Origin: Rugamonas sp.
Lineage (GTDB): Bacteria > Pseudomonadota > Gammaproteobacteria > Burkholderiales > Burkholderiaceae_D
Direction: 5' to 3'
DNA: 33,718 bases
Assembly (NCBI RefSeq): GCF_025354735.1
Contig: NZ_JANXMI010000033.1
Location: 1-33,718 of the forward strand
This document shows positions 15,632 through 26,946 of the stretch, in pieces. The notes beneath the pieces were generated by a model that was given only the letters and a program-made list of their open reading frames with translations, did not search any database and was not told where the DNA came from. Every line of letters begins with the position of its first letter. Within the stretch, counting starts at the first letter, position 1. The position numbers and the translations under genes were made by a program.

Positions 15632-15910
15632 ATGTCATTAATCATCATCACCGTCGGAGACGCCACCGACCACGGCGGCAAAGTCATCAGCGGGTCGGCG
15701 ACGCATGATGTCGGCGGCAAGGCTATTGCGCGTCTTGGCGACGATGTTTCGTGTCCGCAGACTTACCCGGGCGGCGCGCCGCACGGTGTCAATAAAATCA
15801 CCACGGCTCACCCAACGCTGACCGCTGGCGGCATTCCGGTGGCGGTCCATGGCTGCGAGACGGAATGTGGTTGCACACTCATTGGTAAGGTTAACGCCAC
15901 GGTCGGATAA
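15632..15910 (+). CDS. PAAR-domain protein (T6SS spike tip)
   Basis: 92-residue protein made of one PAAR domain: VGDATDHGGKVISGSATHDVGGKAIARLGD, then CPQ, HG and TAGGIPVAVHGCETECGCTLI segments. H and C residues suit the zinc site at the cone tip. It caps VgrG and sharpens the spike. It lies 18 bases after the Sel1 gene and closes the vgrG-lipase-Sel1-PAAR cassette. No effector domain is fused to it. Confidence 0.93.
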   Translation: MSLIIITVGDATDHGGKVISGSATHDVGGKAIARLGDDVSCPQTYPGGAPHGVNKITTAHPTLTAGGIPVAVHGCETECGCTLIGKVNATVG

Positions 15911-15927
15911 GTGATGGTGGGCGCCGA

Positions 15928-15952
15928 AGCCGGCACCTGACAGGCGCCGGCT
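15928..15952. terminator. Bidirectional terminator-like hairpin between PAAR and protease genes
   Basis: Seven-base perfect arms AGCCGGC (15928-15934) and GCCGGCT (15946-15952), with an inner CCT/AGG pairing around GAC. It lies between two convergent genes. No T-run is present, as is often the case in GC-rich genomes. Confidence 0.5.
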
Positions 15953-15963
15953 GCCGCCGCGGC

Positions 15964-17178
15964 TTACTGCAAATTGAGTCCCAGTTTTTCCAGTACTTCG
16001 GCGATGGGGATGAACAAGCCGATGCCGCTGGCGTTGGCGCGTTTCAGATCGGCGATGGCGATCAAGCCGCCGTCGGCGTCGACCAGCGGGCCGCCGCTGT
16101 TGCCCGGATTGATGGCGACGTCGCTCTGCATGAATTTCTGTTCGTTGAGCGTGCGTTCGCCGCTGAGGATGCCGCGCGTGACGGTGCTGCTGAGCTGTTC
16201 GCCGAACGGCGAACCGACGGCGTACACTTCCTCGCCCACCTTGGCCGGCGCGGCGCGCACGAACATCGCCGTCGGCGGCTGGATATCGGTCTTGATGAGC
16301 GCCACGTCGCGCGCCGGATCGCGGCGTATCACTTCGCCCGCCACGGCGTAGCCGCCGACCATTTTGACCTTCACGTATTTCGCTTCGCCGACGACGTGCT
16401 GATTGGTGATGACGTAGCCATCGCGGCCGATGTAAAAGCCCGAGCCGGTGGCGTTGCCGGCTTCGATGGTTACGACGGCGCTGAGCACCCCTTTTGCATC
16501 CTGCGTCACACTGTCCTTCGGTTTGTAGCCATTTTTCACGACGATCAAATCGGCCGGCGATTCGGCCACCGCCGGCGGCGCGTCGCGGAAGGCGTCGACA
16601 TATTTCGGGTCGGCGAACATGGCGTCCATGGCGTTGCCGATCATGGTGTCGTTGAACAGTTCTTCCTTGATCTTGTCTTCGGCGGTCATCGTGCCTTCGA
16701 CGGTGCGCGAATAGACGACTTTTTGCAGCTTGCTCGAAAACAGTTCGACCTTCAGTTTGACCTTGCCGGTGCCGCTGACGTCCTTGCCGTTGACGCAGAC
16801 GGTGTCGTTGAGCGCCATCAGCGAAAAGCCGATACGGAAATCGGCGCCGGTGCTGGCCGCGTCGCCGAAGGCCGAGTCGCCGGCATCGTATTTCGGATAG
16901 CCAAGGGCCTCCGACTTTTCCTTGAATACCTTGTTCACGCGGCTGACGAAATAGGTGTTATAGGCCGTGGTGTACGCCATGTCGATGGCGCCCGAGCAGA
17001 ACAGCCCGCGCGACAGCGTGCCGACCTTGGTCGGTGTATCGAGGTAGTTTTTCCAGTTCTTGAACTGGGCGGTTTTCTTGATGCCCTGGTTGGCGACGTT
17101 GATGGGCGTGTCCGCGAACGCGGATTGGACTGACATCGCCAGCATGGCCGTGGCGAACAGGAGAGCAGGTGCTTTCAA
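15964..17178 (-). CDS. Exported trypsin-like serine protease (S1C/Deg-type fold, no PDZ)
   Basis: 404-residue protein with signal peptide MKAPALLFATAMLAMSVQSAFA (cleavage near A22). The first ~210 residues after the signal are an unrecognised domain with two cysteines (C61, C128). The C-terminal ~180 residues are a chymotrypsin-fold protease with H261 (TNQHVV), D291 (ARDVALIK) and S361 (NPGNSGGPL). There is no PDZ domain, unlike DegP/DegQ. The start is TTG at 17178, chosen because GGAAGGA lies six bases upstream and it gives a complete signal peptide; the first ATG (17145) would cut the signal in half. Probably periplasmic; substrates unknown. An AT-rich inverted repeat lies upstream. Confidence 0.88.
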   Translation of the reverse strand: MKAPALLFATAMLAMSVQSAFADTPINVANQGIKKTAQFKNWKNYLDTPTKVGTLSRGLFCSGAIDMAYTTAYNTYFVSRVNKVFKEKSEALGYPKYDAGDSAFGDAASTGADFRIGFSLMALNDTVCVNGKDVSGTGKVKLKVELFSSKLQKVVYSRTVEGTMTAEDKIKEELFNDTMIGNAMDAMFADPKYVDAFRDAPPAVAESPADLIVVKNGYKPKDSVTQDAKGVLSAVVTIEAGNATGSGFYIGRDGYVITNQHVVGEAKYVKVKMVGGYAVAGEVIRRDPARDVALIKTDIQPPTAMFVRAAPAKVGEEVYAVGSPFGEQLSSTVTRGILSGERTLNEQKFMQSDVAINPGNSGGPLVDADGGLIAIADLKRANASGIGLFIPIAEVLEKLGLNLQ

Positions 17179-17202
17179 GCTGAGTCCTTCCAGAGAGTTA
17201 AA

Positions 17203-17252
17203 TTAACGGAATATTATCAATATAACAGGATGGCTTGATATTATCACGTTAA
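17203..17252. repeat. 18-base imperfect inverted repeat in AT-rich spacer
   Basis: TTAACGGAATATTATCAA (17203-17220) and TTGATATTATCACGTTAA (17235-17252) match as inverted repeats at 15 of 18 positions around a 14-base spacer. It lies between the thyA stop (17293) and the protease start (17178), both on the minus strand. The segment is strikingly AT-rich for this genome. It could be an operator for the protease or a large RNA hairpin ending thyA transcription. Confidence 0.85.
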
Positions 17253-17292
17253 TATTACTCCCTGGGAATACCTGTTCTTGCTCCCTTGCACC

Positions 17293-18267
17293 TTACACCG
17301 CCATCGGCGCCGTGATCGGCGCGTGGTGCTGGTAGCCTTCCAGCGCGAAGTCGGACGGTTCGATTTTTTCCAGCCACTCCGGCTCGTACTTGCCGGTCCT
17401 GGCGTAGTCGGGCACGCGGTCGGAGATGGCCAATCGCGGCGCCGGGAAGGGCGCGCGCGTGAGCTGCTCCTTGACCATGTCCAGATGGTTCTCGTAGATG
17501 TGGGCGTCGCCGATGAAGTAGGTGAACCAGCGCGGCGTGTAGCCGGTCAGGCGGCCGATCAGGTGCAGCAGGGCCGCGCCCTCGGCGAGGTTGAAGGGCG
17601 TGCCGAGGCCGATGTCGTTCGAGCGCACGTACAGGCACATCGAAATTTCGCGCGTGTTCGCGTTCGGGATGAACTGGTACAGCAGGTGGCAGGCCGGCAG
17701 CGCGACGGCGTCCAGGTCGGCCGGATTCCAGCCGTGGAACAGGATGCGGCGGCTGCCCGGATTGCTGATGATGGTGTCGAGGCATTCGCGCAGCTGGTCG
17801 ATGGCCTTGTACAGCACGACCTTCCGCACGCCTTCATCCTCCATCGGCGCGACGAGGCGGAAGCCGTTGTTTAGCGCGTCGGCGATCTGCGCGCCCTGGT
17901 CGGCGGCGATCATCTTGTAGCCGGGCCAGCCGCGCCACTGCACGCCGTACACCGGACCGAGATCGTCCTCGCCGAGGCGATAGGGGTTGTTCAGCCACTG
18001 CTGGTTTTCGTTCGCGTTCTGGTCCCAGACCTTGCAACCGAGCGCGCGGAAGTCGGCGGCGCTGCGCGAGGCGCGCAAAAAGGCGCACAATTCGCCGACC
18101 ACGGATTTGAAGGCCAGCTTTTTCGTCGTCACGGCGGGGAAGCCGTCGTTGAGCAGGTCGAAGCGCATCATCGCGCCCGGCACGCTGAGCGTGCGCACGC
18201 CGGTGCGGTTATCCTGCCAGCTGCCGGTGTCTAGAACGGTTTTGATTAAATCCTGATATTGCTGCAT
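17293..18267 (-). CDS. thyA: Thymidylate synthase
   Basis: Methylates dUMP to dTMP using methylene-tetrahydrofolate, producing dihydrofolate for FolA. The protein is 324 residues. The catalytic cysteine is C193 in LPACH (often LPPCH). Other family marks are the N-terminal [10 protein letters not shown] phosphate-binding Arg, [34 protein letters not shown] and [10 protein letters not shown]. It is longer than E. coli ThyA (264) because of an extra stretch around residues 68-150, as in long-form enzymes. The ATG at 18267 follows GGAGAG; the reading frame is open well upstream but without similarity. It is followed by the AT-rich inverted repeat and the protease gene. Confidence 0.97.
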   Translation of the reverse strand: MQQYQDLIKTVLDTGSWQDNRTGVRTLSVPGAMMRFDLLNDGFPAVTTKKLAFKSVVGELCAFLRASRSAADFRALGCKVWDQNANENQQWLNNPYRLGEDDLGPVYGVQWRGWPGYKMIAADQGAQIADALNNGFRLVAPMEDEGVRKVVLYKAIDQLRECLDTIISNPGSRRILFHGWNPADLDAVALPACHLLYQFIPNANTREISMCLYVRSNDIGLGTPFNLAEGAALLHLIGRLTGYTPRWFTYFIGDAHIYENHLDMVKEQLTRAPFPAPRLAISDRVPDYARTGKYEPEWLEKIEPSDFALEGYQHHAPITAPMAV

Positions 18268-18344
18268 ACATCTCTCCAACGTGGACGCGAGCCGCGGCGG
18301 CTCCTTGAATACTTTTCCGGGACCGTGATTGTAGCAGGCGCCGA

Positions 18345-19766
18345 TCAGCGGGCCGGCCCGCGCCCGCCCGGCTTGGCCGGCTTTGCGGACGATTGCGCGG
18401 CCGGCTTCGCGGCTGATTTCGCGCTGGCGCGGGCCGTCGATTTGGCGCCGCGTCCAGCGGTGACGATGACCGCGCCTTTCGGTATCGACGCGGCCGGCCG
18501 GGCGGCGGCGCTCCGCGCCCCCGGCGCGCCGGGGGCACCGGTAAAGGCCCGCTTCTTCCTGGCCGGTTCGGCGGCCTTCGCCGCTTTCGCCACCTTCGCC
18601 ACCGCCGCCTCGGCGCCGGTGGCCGGCACGCGGTGATGGGCTTCGAAGCCCGGCTCCTCTTCGCGCCGTATCACTTGCCGCGTCAGCGTTTCGATGGCGG
18701 CCAGCAGCTCGACTTCGTCGGCGCACACCAGCGACACCGCTTCGCCCTCGGCGCCGGCGCGGCCGGTGCGGCCGATGCGGTGGATGTAGTCCTCGGCCAC
18801 CGTCGGCAGGTCGAAGTTGACGACCTGCGGCAGCGCGTCGATATCGAGTCCGCGCGCGGCGACGTCGGTTGCCACCAGCACCCGCACCTGCGCCGTCTTG
18901 AAGCGGTCCAGCGCCCGCAGGCGCGCATGCTGCTGCTTGTCGCCGTGGATGGAGTCGGCCGCCACGCCTTCATCGAGCAGCGTCTTGACCAGCTGGTCGA
19001 CGCCCTTGCGGGTCTTGACGAACACCAGCACCTGGCCCCAGCGCCGCTGTTTCAGCAGGTGCAGGAACAGCTCGGGCTTGCGTTTTTTATCGGTCGGGAT
19101 CAGCCACTGCTTGACGGTCTTGGTGGTCGTGTTGCGCGGGCTGACCTGGATCGACAGCGGATCGTTCAGCAGGCCGCCGGCCAGCGCGCGGATCGCGTCC
19201 GAGAACGTGGCCGAGAACAGCAAGGTCTGACGCTGCTTCGGCAGCGCCTCGAAGATTTCGTTCAGCTCGCGCGAGAAGCCCAGGTCCAGCATGCGGTCGG
19301 CCTCGTCGAGCACCAGCGTTTGCAGCGATTCGAACGTCACCATGCCCTGGCGGTACAGGTCGAGCAAACGGCCCGGCGTCGCCACCAGCACGTCGAGACC
19401 CTTGCGCAGTTTGCTGATCTGCGGTTCGATGGCCACGCCGCCGTACGCGACGAAGCTGCGCAGCGGCAGGTTGCCGCCGTAGGTGCGGAAGCTGTCGTAG
19501 ACCTGCTCGGCCAGTTCGCGCGTCGGCACCAGCACCAGGCAGCGCACCGATTTCGGCGCGACCACGCCGGCCAGCGTCAGGCGCTGCAAGATCGGCAGCG
19601 CGAAGCCGGCGGTCTTGCCGGTGCCGGTTTGGGCCGCCGCCATCAGGTCGCGGCCCGCCAGCACGGCGGGTATGGCCTGCTTCTGCACCGGCGTCGGCTC
19701 CTGATAGGACAACGTTTCAAGGGTGCGCAAAAGTGGGTCGATGAGGCCGAGGGCGAGGAAGGTCAT
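18345..19766 (-). CDS. DEAD-box ATP-dependent RNA helicase, RhlE type
   Basis: 473-residue RNA helicase with motifs in order: Q motif ([10 protein letters not shown]), [28 protein letters not shown], then the second RecA domain with [11 protein letters not shown] and [10 protein letters not shown]. The tail after residue ~370 is a low-complexity basic Ala/Lys/Pro/Arg region of about 100 residues, typical of RNA-binding tails of RhlE proteins in this group. It acts in ribosome assembly or mRNA turnover, often at low temperature. Upstream of thyA by 77 bases; a shared transcript is possible. RhlE is preferred over SrmB/DbpA from the core sequence and the lack of a DbpA RNA-binding domain. Confidence 0.92.
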   Translation of the reverse strand: MTFLALGLIDPLLRTLETLSYQEPTPVQKQAIPAVLAGRDLMAAAQTGTGKTAGFALPILQRLTLAGVVAPKSVRCLVLVPTRELAEQVYDSFRTYGGNLPLRSFVAYGGVAIEPQISKLRKGLDVLVATPGRLLDLYRQGMVTFESLQTLVLDEADRMLDLGFSRELNEIFEALPKQRQTLLFSATFSDAIRALAGGLLNDPLSIQVSPRNTTTKTVKQWLIPTDKKRKPELFLHLLKQRRWGQVLVFVKTRKGVDQLVKTLLDEGVAADSIHGDKQQHARLRALDRFKTAQVRVLVATDVAARGLDIDALPQVVNFDLPTVAEDYIHRIGRTGRAGAEGEAVSLVCADEVELLAAIETLTRQVIRREEEPGFEAHHRVPATGAEAAVAKVAKAAKAAEPARKKRAFTGAPGAPGARSAAARPAASIPKGAVIVTAGRGAKSTARASAKSAAKPAAQSSAKPAKPGGRGPAR

Positions 19767-19836
19767 GGCGTGGGCAGCGTAAAAGCGAAAACGAAAAGAG
19801 GGCGCAGTGTAGCCGGTCGCGCCGGCGCGTGCGCAA

Positions 19837-20922
19837 TTAGTTGGTCAGCGCCGCGTTCCACAGCGCCAGGATCTCGCGCAGGCGCTGGTCCGGCACCGAC
19901 ATCAGATTGTCGCCGACGTACAGTTCGACCACGCTATGCTGCGCCAGCACGCCGTGGCTGGCGCGCCCGAACAGCCATACGCCGTGCTGCTCGGCGATCT
20001 GGTTGCGGATCGCCATGGCGCGTTCGCGGCCGACCGGCAGATGCAGGTGCAGCATGTTCGCCTGCGGGCGCGCCGGATTCGGCACCAGCGCGGAATGTTT
20101 GCGCAGTTCCTCGTACAGCCATTCGGTGCGGCGGAAGTAGTCCGGCATCGCGGCCAGGCGCGCGTCGAACTGCATCGCCGCCGCCACCACGTAGGGCGAG
20201 CGGTGGATCACATTGCCGCCCTGGCGGCGGAACCATTCCTGCGCTTTGGCGACGAAGGCGCGGCTGCCGGCCAGCATCGCGCCACCGAGGCCGCCTATGC
20301 CTTTGTACAAAGACACGTAGACCGAATCGAAGCCGGCCGAAATCTCTTGCGGCGTGCGGCCGTAGGCGGCCGCCGCTTCCCACAGGCGTGCGCCGTCCAT
20401 GTGCAGGTGGATGGACTGTTCGCGGCAGTGGGCCTTGATCGCTGCCAGTTCGTCCCAGTCGGGCCGCTGGCCGCCGATTTCGCGCATCGGGATTTCCATC
20501 GCCGCCGCGCCCAGTTTGTCGGGGACGGCCTTCAGTTCATCGAGCGTCCAGGGCCGGAACGGGTCGCCGATTTGCAGCGCCTGAAAATGGTCGAGCAGCT
20601 GATGGTTGCCGCGTTCATGGCGGAAGATGTGGGCCGTCGGGTGCAGCGCCACCAGCCGGCTGCCGCGTTCCGCGCAGGCGATGCGCAACGCCGTCACCTG
20701 CGTCATGGTGCCGGTGATGCAGAACGTGGCCGCCTCGAAGCCGAGCAAATCGGCGACCTTCCGCTCGAACTGCTCGATCAGCGCGCCGTCGCCGTAGGTG
20801 TCGTGCGCCACGTCGTGGGTCTCGCACCACGCCGCCATGGCCGCGAACATCTGCGCGGGCGTCGGCTGGCGGTGGCCGGGCAGCACGATGTGGCATTGCT
20901 GGCGTAATTCTGCGTCGGTCAA
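19837..20922 (-). CDS. Threonine aldolase family PLP enzyme
   Basis: 361-residue PLP enzyme related to low-specificity L-threonine aldolase (LtaE), which splits threonine or allo-threonine to glycine and acetaldehyde. Family features are HDTYGDGALIEQFERKVADLLG near the N-terminus, HLHMDGARLWEAA (PLP-pocket D176 and R179) and SLYKGIGGLGGAML with K207 as the PLP lysine. The lysine motif differs from the SFSKGLG-type text of classical LtaE, so beta-elimination on a related beta-hydroxy amino acid is possible. It starts 26 bases after the ABC exporter stop on the same strand and may be the last gene of the long operon. Confidence 0.87.
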   Translation of the reverse strand: MTDAELRQQCHIVLPGHRQPTPAQMFAAMAAWCETHDVAHDTYGDGALIEQFERKVADLLGFEAATFCITGTMTQVTALRIACAERGSRLVALHPTAHIFRHERGNHQLLDHFQALQIGDPFRPWTLDELKAVPDKLGAAAMEIPMREIGGQRPDWDELAAIKAHCREQSIHLHMDGARLWEAAAAYGRTPQEISAGFDSVYVSLYKGIGGLGGAMLAGSRAFVAKAQEWFRRQGGNVIHRSPYVVAAAMQFDARLAAMPDYFRRTEWLYEELRKHSALVPNPARPQANMLHLHLPVGRERAMAIRNQIAEQHGVWLFGRASHGVLAQHSVVELYVGDNLMSVPDQRLREILALWNAALTN

Positions 20923-20948
20923 AATCGTCTCCCGCCGATTAAAAAAAC

Positions 20949-22852
<1,904 letters not shown>

Positions 22853-22856
<4 letters not shown>

Positions 22857-23929
22857 AATTTCATCGGACTGGCATAGCCGGTCATTTCCAGATACGCATG
22901 GCCGGCCGCCACGCCGTCGCGCGTGACGCTGACCGCGCCTTCCCAGTACACCGCGCCGACCGACCGGCGCGAATCGAGTTCCTGATCGTCCTGCAAGGGC
23001 GCGACCTGCCACACCGTGCTGCCTGTCGTGATCTGGGTGGCGACCGGATAGTCGGCATTGGTGCGGTGCGAACGCCAGCGCCGCCGCGGCGCGAAGCTGA
23101 CCTGCTCCGGCCCGTACTGCGCGACTTTGCCGGCCGCGTCGCGCCATGTCGCGTGCGCCCATAGTTTAGCACCTGTGCGGTCGCGGATCTGGAAGACCAT
23201 CAGCGCGCCGCCGTCGTTCAGGTTCGCGCCTATCCAATCCCAACCGCTGGCGTCGGCGGCCAGGGCCTGGCTGGACCACTCGTGATCGAGCCAGCTGCTG
23301 CCGCTGACCGCCTCCGGCGCGTGGCCGGCGCGGGTGATGGAACCGCTGGTTTTTAGTTGCGGCTCGCTGTAGTAATAGCTGGCCGAGGCGACGTCCGGCC
23401 CCTTGCGCGAGTAGCCGCGTTCCCCTTGCAGCAGCAGCGGCGCCGATGGCGTCAGCGTCAGCTTGAGCGTGAAGCCGGGGGCGTCGACGGCGACCGCGTA
23501 GCTGCCGTCGGCGCCGCGCGTCATATGCCATTCATCGAGTTTGACGTCGGTGTCGCCGACCTTGGCGTAGGCCAGGCCGAAGCCGGCCCGCGCGCTGCGC
23601 TGGTCGTGCAGCAGCTTGCCGTTGGCCGGATCGGACAGCGCGGCGTGGCCGACGATAAGCTGCGTGGGCGCGAATTTGCTCGGGTTGGCGCGGTCGTGCG
23701 CGGTGGCGCTGCGGAAGAAGGTGACCTGGTAGCCGAGCGGCTTGCCGTCCGCCGTCGTGATCCAGCCGGTCGCGTACCACCACTCGGTCTTGAAGTCGGG
23801 ATGGGAGCCGAAGCTGGCGGGGAAGGGCAGCGTTTCGTTCGGCGCCAGCGCCGGTACTGGCGCATAAACGGGCGGTGCCGCCATCAAGGGCGGGCACGCA
23901 AGCAATAATAGTATAAATAATTTACGCAA
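22853..23929 (-). CDS. AttH/CrtC-like lipocalin-domain exported protein
   Basis: 358-residue protein of the family annotated as carotenoid 1,2-hydratase or AttH (two lipocalin-like barrels). Marks are HPDFKTEWWYATGWI near residues 43-57, GYQVTFFRSA, GSSWLDHEWSSQ and GWDWIGANLNDGGALMVFQIRD. The N-terminus (MRKLFILLLLACPPLMAAP) is a signal peptide; LLAC resembles a weak lipobox. The start is TTG at 23929, directly after the permease stop (TAATTG), with GGGAGGA seven bases upstream; no ATG gives a full signal. The FtsX-permease neighbour is the normal partner of this family, and no carotenoid genes are present, so an envelope or lipid role is likelier than carotenoid hydration. Confidence 0.87.
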
Positions 23930-26515
23930 TTACCAATCCTCCCGCACCGCGCGTATCGGGCCGCCGGACAAGGCCTGGCGGCCCGACAGCAGCGCCGTCA
24001 GCGCCGCCGCGAACAACAGCAGGCCCGCCACCGCCGCCAGCAGGGGCCACGGCAGGTGCAGCTGCATGGTCCAGTGGAAGGACTGCGGGTTGATGATGAA
24101 AACCAGTATCAGGCTGATGACCCAGCCCAGCACAAAGCCGGTGGCGATGCCGAGGCCCGTCAGCGCGCCGCCCTCGATGGCGAGGATGGCCAGGATCTGG
24201 CGCCGCGTCACGCCGATGTGGCGCAGCATGCCGAATTCCTTCGAGCGCGCCAGCGTCTGCGCGGAAAAGGTCGCGGCCACGCCGAACAGGCCGATGACGA
24301 TGGCGATCGCCTCCAGCAGATAGGTAATGGCGAAGCTGCGGTCGAATATCTTCATGCTCATGGCGCGGATCTCCGACGGCGCGCTGGTTTCGAGGGCGGC
24401 GCCGAAGGGCAGCTGTTTGAGCTCGTCTTGGATCTGCGCGGCGCCGACGTTTTTGTCGAACCACAGCGCGGCGTCGTTGACGTCCATGTCGCCGGTGGCG
24501 GCGCGGTAGTCGGACAATCGCATCTGGATCGAGCCGGTCGGGCGCGCGTAATCGCGCCACACGCCGGCCACCCAGAACTCGTGCAGGCGGCCATTGAGCG
24601 GCAGCTTGATTTTGTCGCCGACGGCCATGCCGTACAGATCGACCATCGCTTCCGACACCCACACCGGCGCCAGCGTACTGCCGGCCGGCGGCGGCAAAGT
24701 CGCGCCGACCAGGGCCAGCGATTTGCCGGCATCGGCGGCGTCGATCCCGCGCGCCATCAACGCCACGTTGGGCCGGTCCGGCGCCAGCGACAGCGAACGC
24801 GCGCGCAGGAAGTCGATGTGGGCCACGCCCGGCAGGCGCCGCATCGCATCCTGCTGCGGCGGACGCAGGCCGGCCGTGCTGCCGCCGACGGCGGTGCGCG
24901 CATACAGGTCGGCCGGCAGGATGCGCAGCAGCCAGTCGTCGAGCGAAACGCGGAAGCTGGCGACCATGATCGCCATCGCCACCATCAGGCTGAAACTCGA
25001 CAGCACGCCGCCGAGCGCGATGCCGGCCTGGCTGGAGGCGTTGGCCAGCCGGGCCAGCGTCAGCGTCAGCACAGCTGGCGCGTCGGCGCGGCCGGCCATC
25101 AGCGCCGACCAGCGCCGGTGCGCCTGCTGGAACACGATGGCGGCCAGGCGCGGCATCAGCGCGATGGCGCCGATCAGCAGCAGCGCGATCGCCAGGTAGC
25201 CGAGCAGCGGCAGTTCGAATATCGGCGGCGCCCGCGTCAGCGCGGCGGCGACGGCGATGCAGCCCAGCGCCGGCCAGGCTCTGCTCAGACCCGCCATCGC
25301 CGCTTCCTCGGACCCCGATTTGAGGGCGACGGCCGGCTTGGCGCGGGCCGCTTCCAGCGCCGGGCCGGCGCAGCCGAGCAGCGCCACGCCGACGCCGAGC
25401 GCGAAATACACGGCCGCCGCGACGGGCGTGAACTGCACCGCCGGCCGCACGCCGGAAAAGAAGCCGGCGCCCAGATCGGCGCCGAAGAAGTGCAGGGCCG
25501 CTGCCATGCCGTAGCCGGCGGCGATGCCGATCAGCGAACCGGCCACGCCCAGGCTCAGGCCTTCGAGCAGGATCTGGCGCAGCAAATGGCGCCGGTCCAT
25601 GCCCAGCACGCGCAGCAGCGCGAACTGGCCGCGCCGCCGTATCACCGACAGCGCCTGCGTCGAGAACACGAGGAAGGCGCCGGTGAACAGCGCGACCAGC
25701 GCCAGCACCGTCAGATTGACGCGGTAGGCGCGGCTCATGCCTTCGTTGCGGCCGTTCTGTTCTTCGTCGTTCGGCTGGTTGACGCGGAAGCGGCCCGGAT
25801 AATCGCGTTGCAGTTCCTGTTCCAGTTGCGTCTTGAAGGCGTCCCGGTTGACGCCGTCGCGCAGTTTCAGGTCGATGCGCGACAGCTGCCCCAGTTTATG
25901 GAAGCGCCACTGCGCCGCGCCGATATCCATCACGCCGACGCGCTGTCCGGCGCGCGCCCGTTGCAGCGCGCCGGCCACGCGCAGCCGGACCGCGTCGGTG
26001 CCCGATTGCAGCGCCAGCGTGGCGCCGTTGGCGGCGGCCAGCCAGCCGCTGGCGGCCGGCGACAAGAAGATGGCATCGTCGGCCAGTATGTCGGCGGCGT
26101 TGCCGCTGGCCGGCGCGCCCATCAGGTCGGGCGAGATGAAGCCGGCGCGCAGGGCGTCGAGCGCGATGACCTTGAGCGCGTTGCGCTGGCCCGGCAGCGA
26201 GGCGTCGAACTCCAGCACCGGCGAGGCCACGGCCACACCGTCGCGCTGCGCCAGATACGGGTAGATACCCTCGTCGAAGAACGCCTCGGTGCCGCTGACC
26301 TGCACATCGGCGACGCCGGACAGGCCCTTGATCGCCGATGAAAACTCGTTGAACGCGGCGGCGTTAATCAGGTGGATGGCGAAACCGAGCGAGATGCCGA
26401 CGGCGATGGCGGCAATGGCCATGACGGCGCGCAGCGGGTGGGCGCGCCATTCGCCGAGCAGCAGCCAGCGCGACAAGCGGCGCATCGAACGCGCGGCGTG
26501 GGCGCCGTCGCTCAC
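23930..26515 (-). CDS. FtsX/MacB-type ABC permease, double-domain (AttF/AttG-like)
   Basis: 861-residue inner-membrane permease with two FtsX-type units. A first helix (residues about 30-50) is followed by a large periplasmic domain, then a three-helix cluster around VLALVALFTGAFLVFSTQAL and RRRGQFALLRVLGMDR. The pattern repeats in the second half (ARSKEFGMLRHIGVTRRQIL). I chose GTG at 26515: it overlaps the DUF4124 stop (GTGA) and has GGAG eight bases upstream. ATG at 26485 is an alternative, 30 bases downstream. Such permeases need a LolD/MacB-like ATPase, normally encoded just upstream; none is in this window. It is followed by its usual AttH-like partner. Confidence 0.9.
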   Translation of the reverse strand: MSDGAHAARSMRRLSRWLLLGEWRAHPLRAVMAIAAIAVGISLGFAIHLINAAAFNEFSSAIKGLSGVADVQVSGTEAFFDEGIYPYLAQRDGVAVASPVLEFDASLPGQRNALKVIALDALRAGFISPDLMGAPASGNAADILADDAIFLSPAASGWLAAANGATLALQSGTDAVRLRVAGALQRARAGQRVGVMDIGAAQWRFHKLGQLSRIDLKLRDGVNRDAFKTQLEQELQRDYPGRFRVNQPNDEEQNGRNEGMSRAYRVNLTVLALVALFTGAFLVFSTQALSVIRRRGQFALLRVLGMDRRHLLRQILLEGLSLGVAGSLIGIAAGYGMAAALHFFGADLGAGFFSGVRPAVQFTPVAAAVYFALGVGVALLGCAGPALEAARAKPAVALKSGSEEAAMAGLSRAWPALGCIAVAAALTRAPPIFELPLLGYLAIALLLIGAIALMPRLAAIVFQQAHRRWSALMAGRADAPAVLTLTLARLANASSQAGIALGGVLSSFSLMVAMAIMVASFRVSLDDWLLRILPADLYARTAVGGSTAGLRPPQQDAMRRLPGVAHIDFLRARSLSLAPDRPNVALMARGIDAADAGKSLALVGATLPPPAGSTLAPVWVSEAMVDLYGMAVGDKIKLPLNGRLHEFWVAGVWRDYARPTGSIQMRLSDYRAATGDMDVNDAALWFDKNVGAAQIQDELKQLPFGAALETSAPSEIRAMSMKIFDRSFAITYLLEAIAIVIGLFGVAATFSAQTLARSKEFGMLRHIGVTRRQILAILAIEGGALTGLGIATGFVLGWVISLILVFIINPQSFHWTMQLHLPWPLLAAVAGLLLFAAALTALLSGRQALSGGPIRAVREDW

Positions 26516-26946
26516 TTCGGACACTCCAATGCCGCCGTATCGGCGGCGCGCGACGCTTTGGTGTGCGCCTGTTCGGTGGTTTTCAGGCTGGCGTTCTTGG
26601 CATCGTCCTGCGCCCATTTCAGTTTCAAACGCGCTTTGTCGCATTTCTTGCGCTGGGCGTCGTCGGCCTTGGCGGCGCGCTGGCGTTCACGGTCGTCCTG
26701 GGCCTCGCGTTTCTGGCGCTCCCTGCCCAGTTTTTCCGACAGCCCCTGTTCCTTCAGCAGCTCCGCCGAGTGGTCGCTGGCCGGCGCCGCCGGTACGGCG
26801 ATGACCGTGCCGGCGCCGGACTTGCAGGGTGTGTCGGAGTAGCTCGGCTTTCCGTCTGCCGTGCATTTGTAGACGGTGTGGGCGCTGGCGGCGGCGGTGG
26901 TGGCGCAAAGCAGGATGATGGCGGGGAGGCGCATGACGGCTCTCAT
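26512..26946 (-). CDS. DUF4124-domain exported protein
   Basis: 144-residue small exported protein. The signal peptide (LPAIILLCATTAAASA) is followed by the DUF4124 core HTVYKCTADGKPSYSDTPC with two cysteines. The rest is a charged, probably coiled-coil tail rich in K, E, R and A. The ATG at 26946 overlaps the FAD-oxidase stop (ATGA); ATG at 26934 has a better signal-peptide start and a GAGAG ribosome site, so either could be used. The function of DUF4124 is unknown. It lies between the oxidase and the permease, joined to both by 4-base overlaps. Confidence 0.85.
   Translation of the reverse strand: MRAVMRLPAIILLCATTAAASAHTVYKCTADGKPSYSDTPCKSGAGTVIAVPAAPASDHSAELLKEQGLSEKLGRERQKREAQDDRERQRAAKADDAQRKKCDKARLKLKWAQDDAKNASLKTTEQAHTKASRAADTAALECPK

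Noticed and set aside
24056..26341. 761-codon plus-strand open frame
   Set aside because: Antisense to the FtsX-type permease; composition is typical of mirror frames (Arg, Gln, His, Asp rich).
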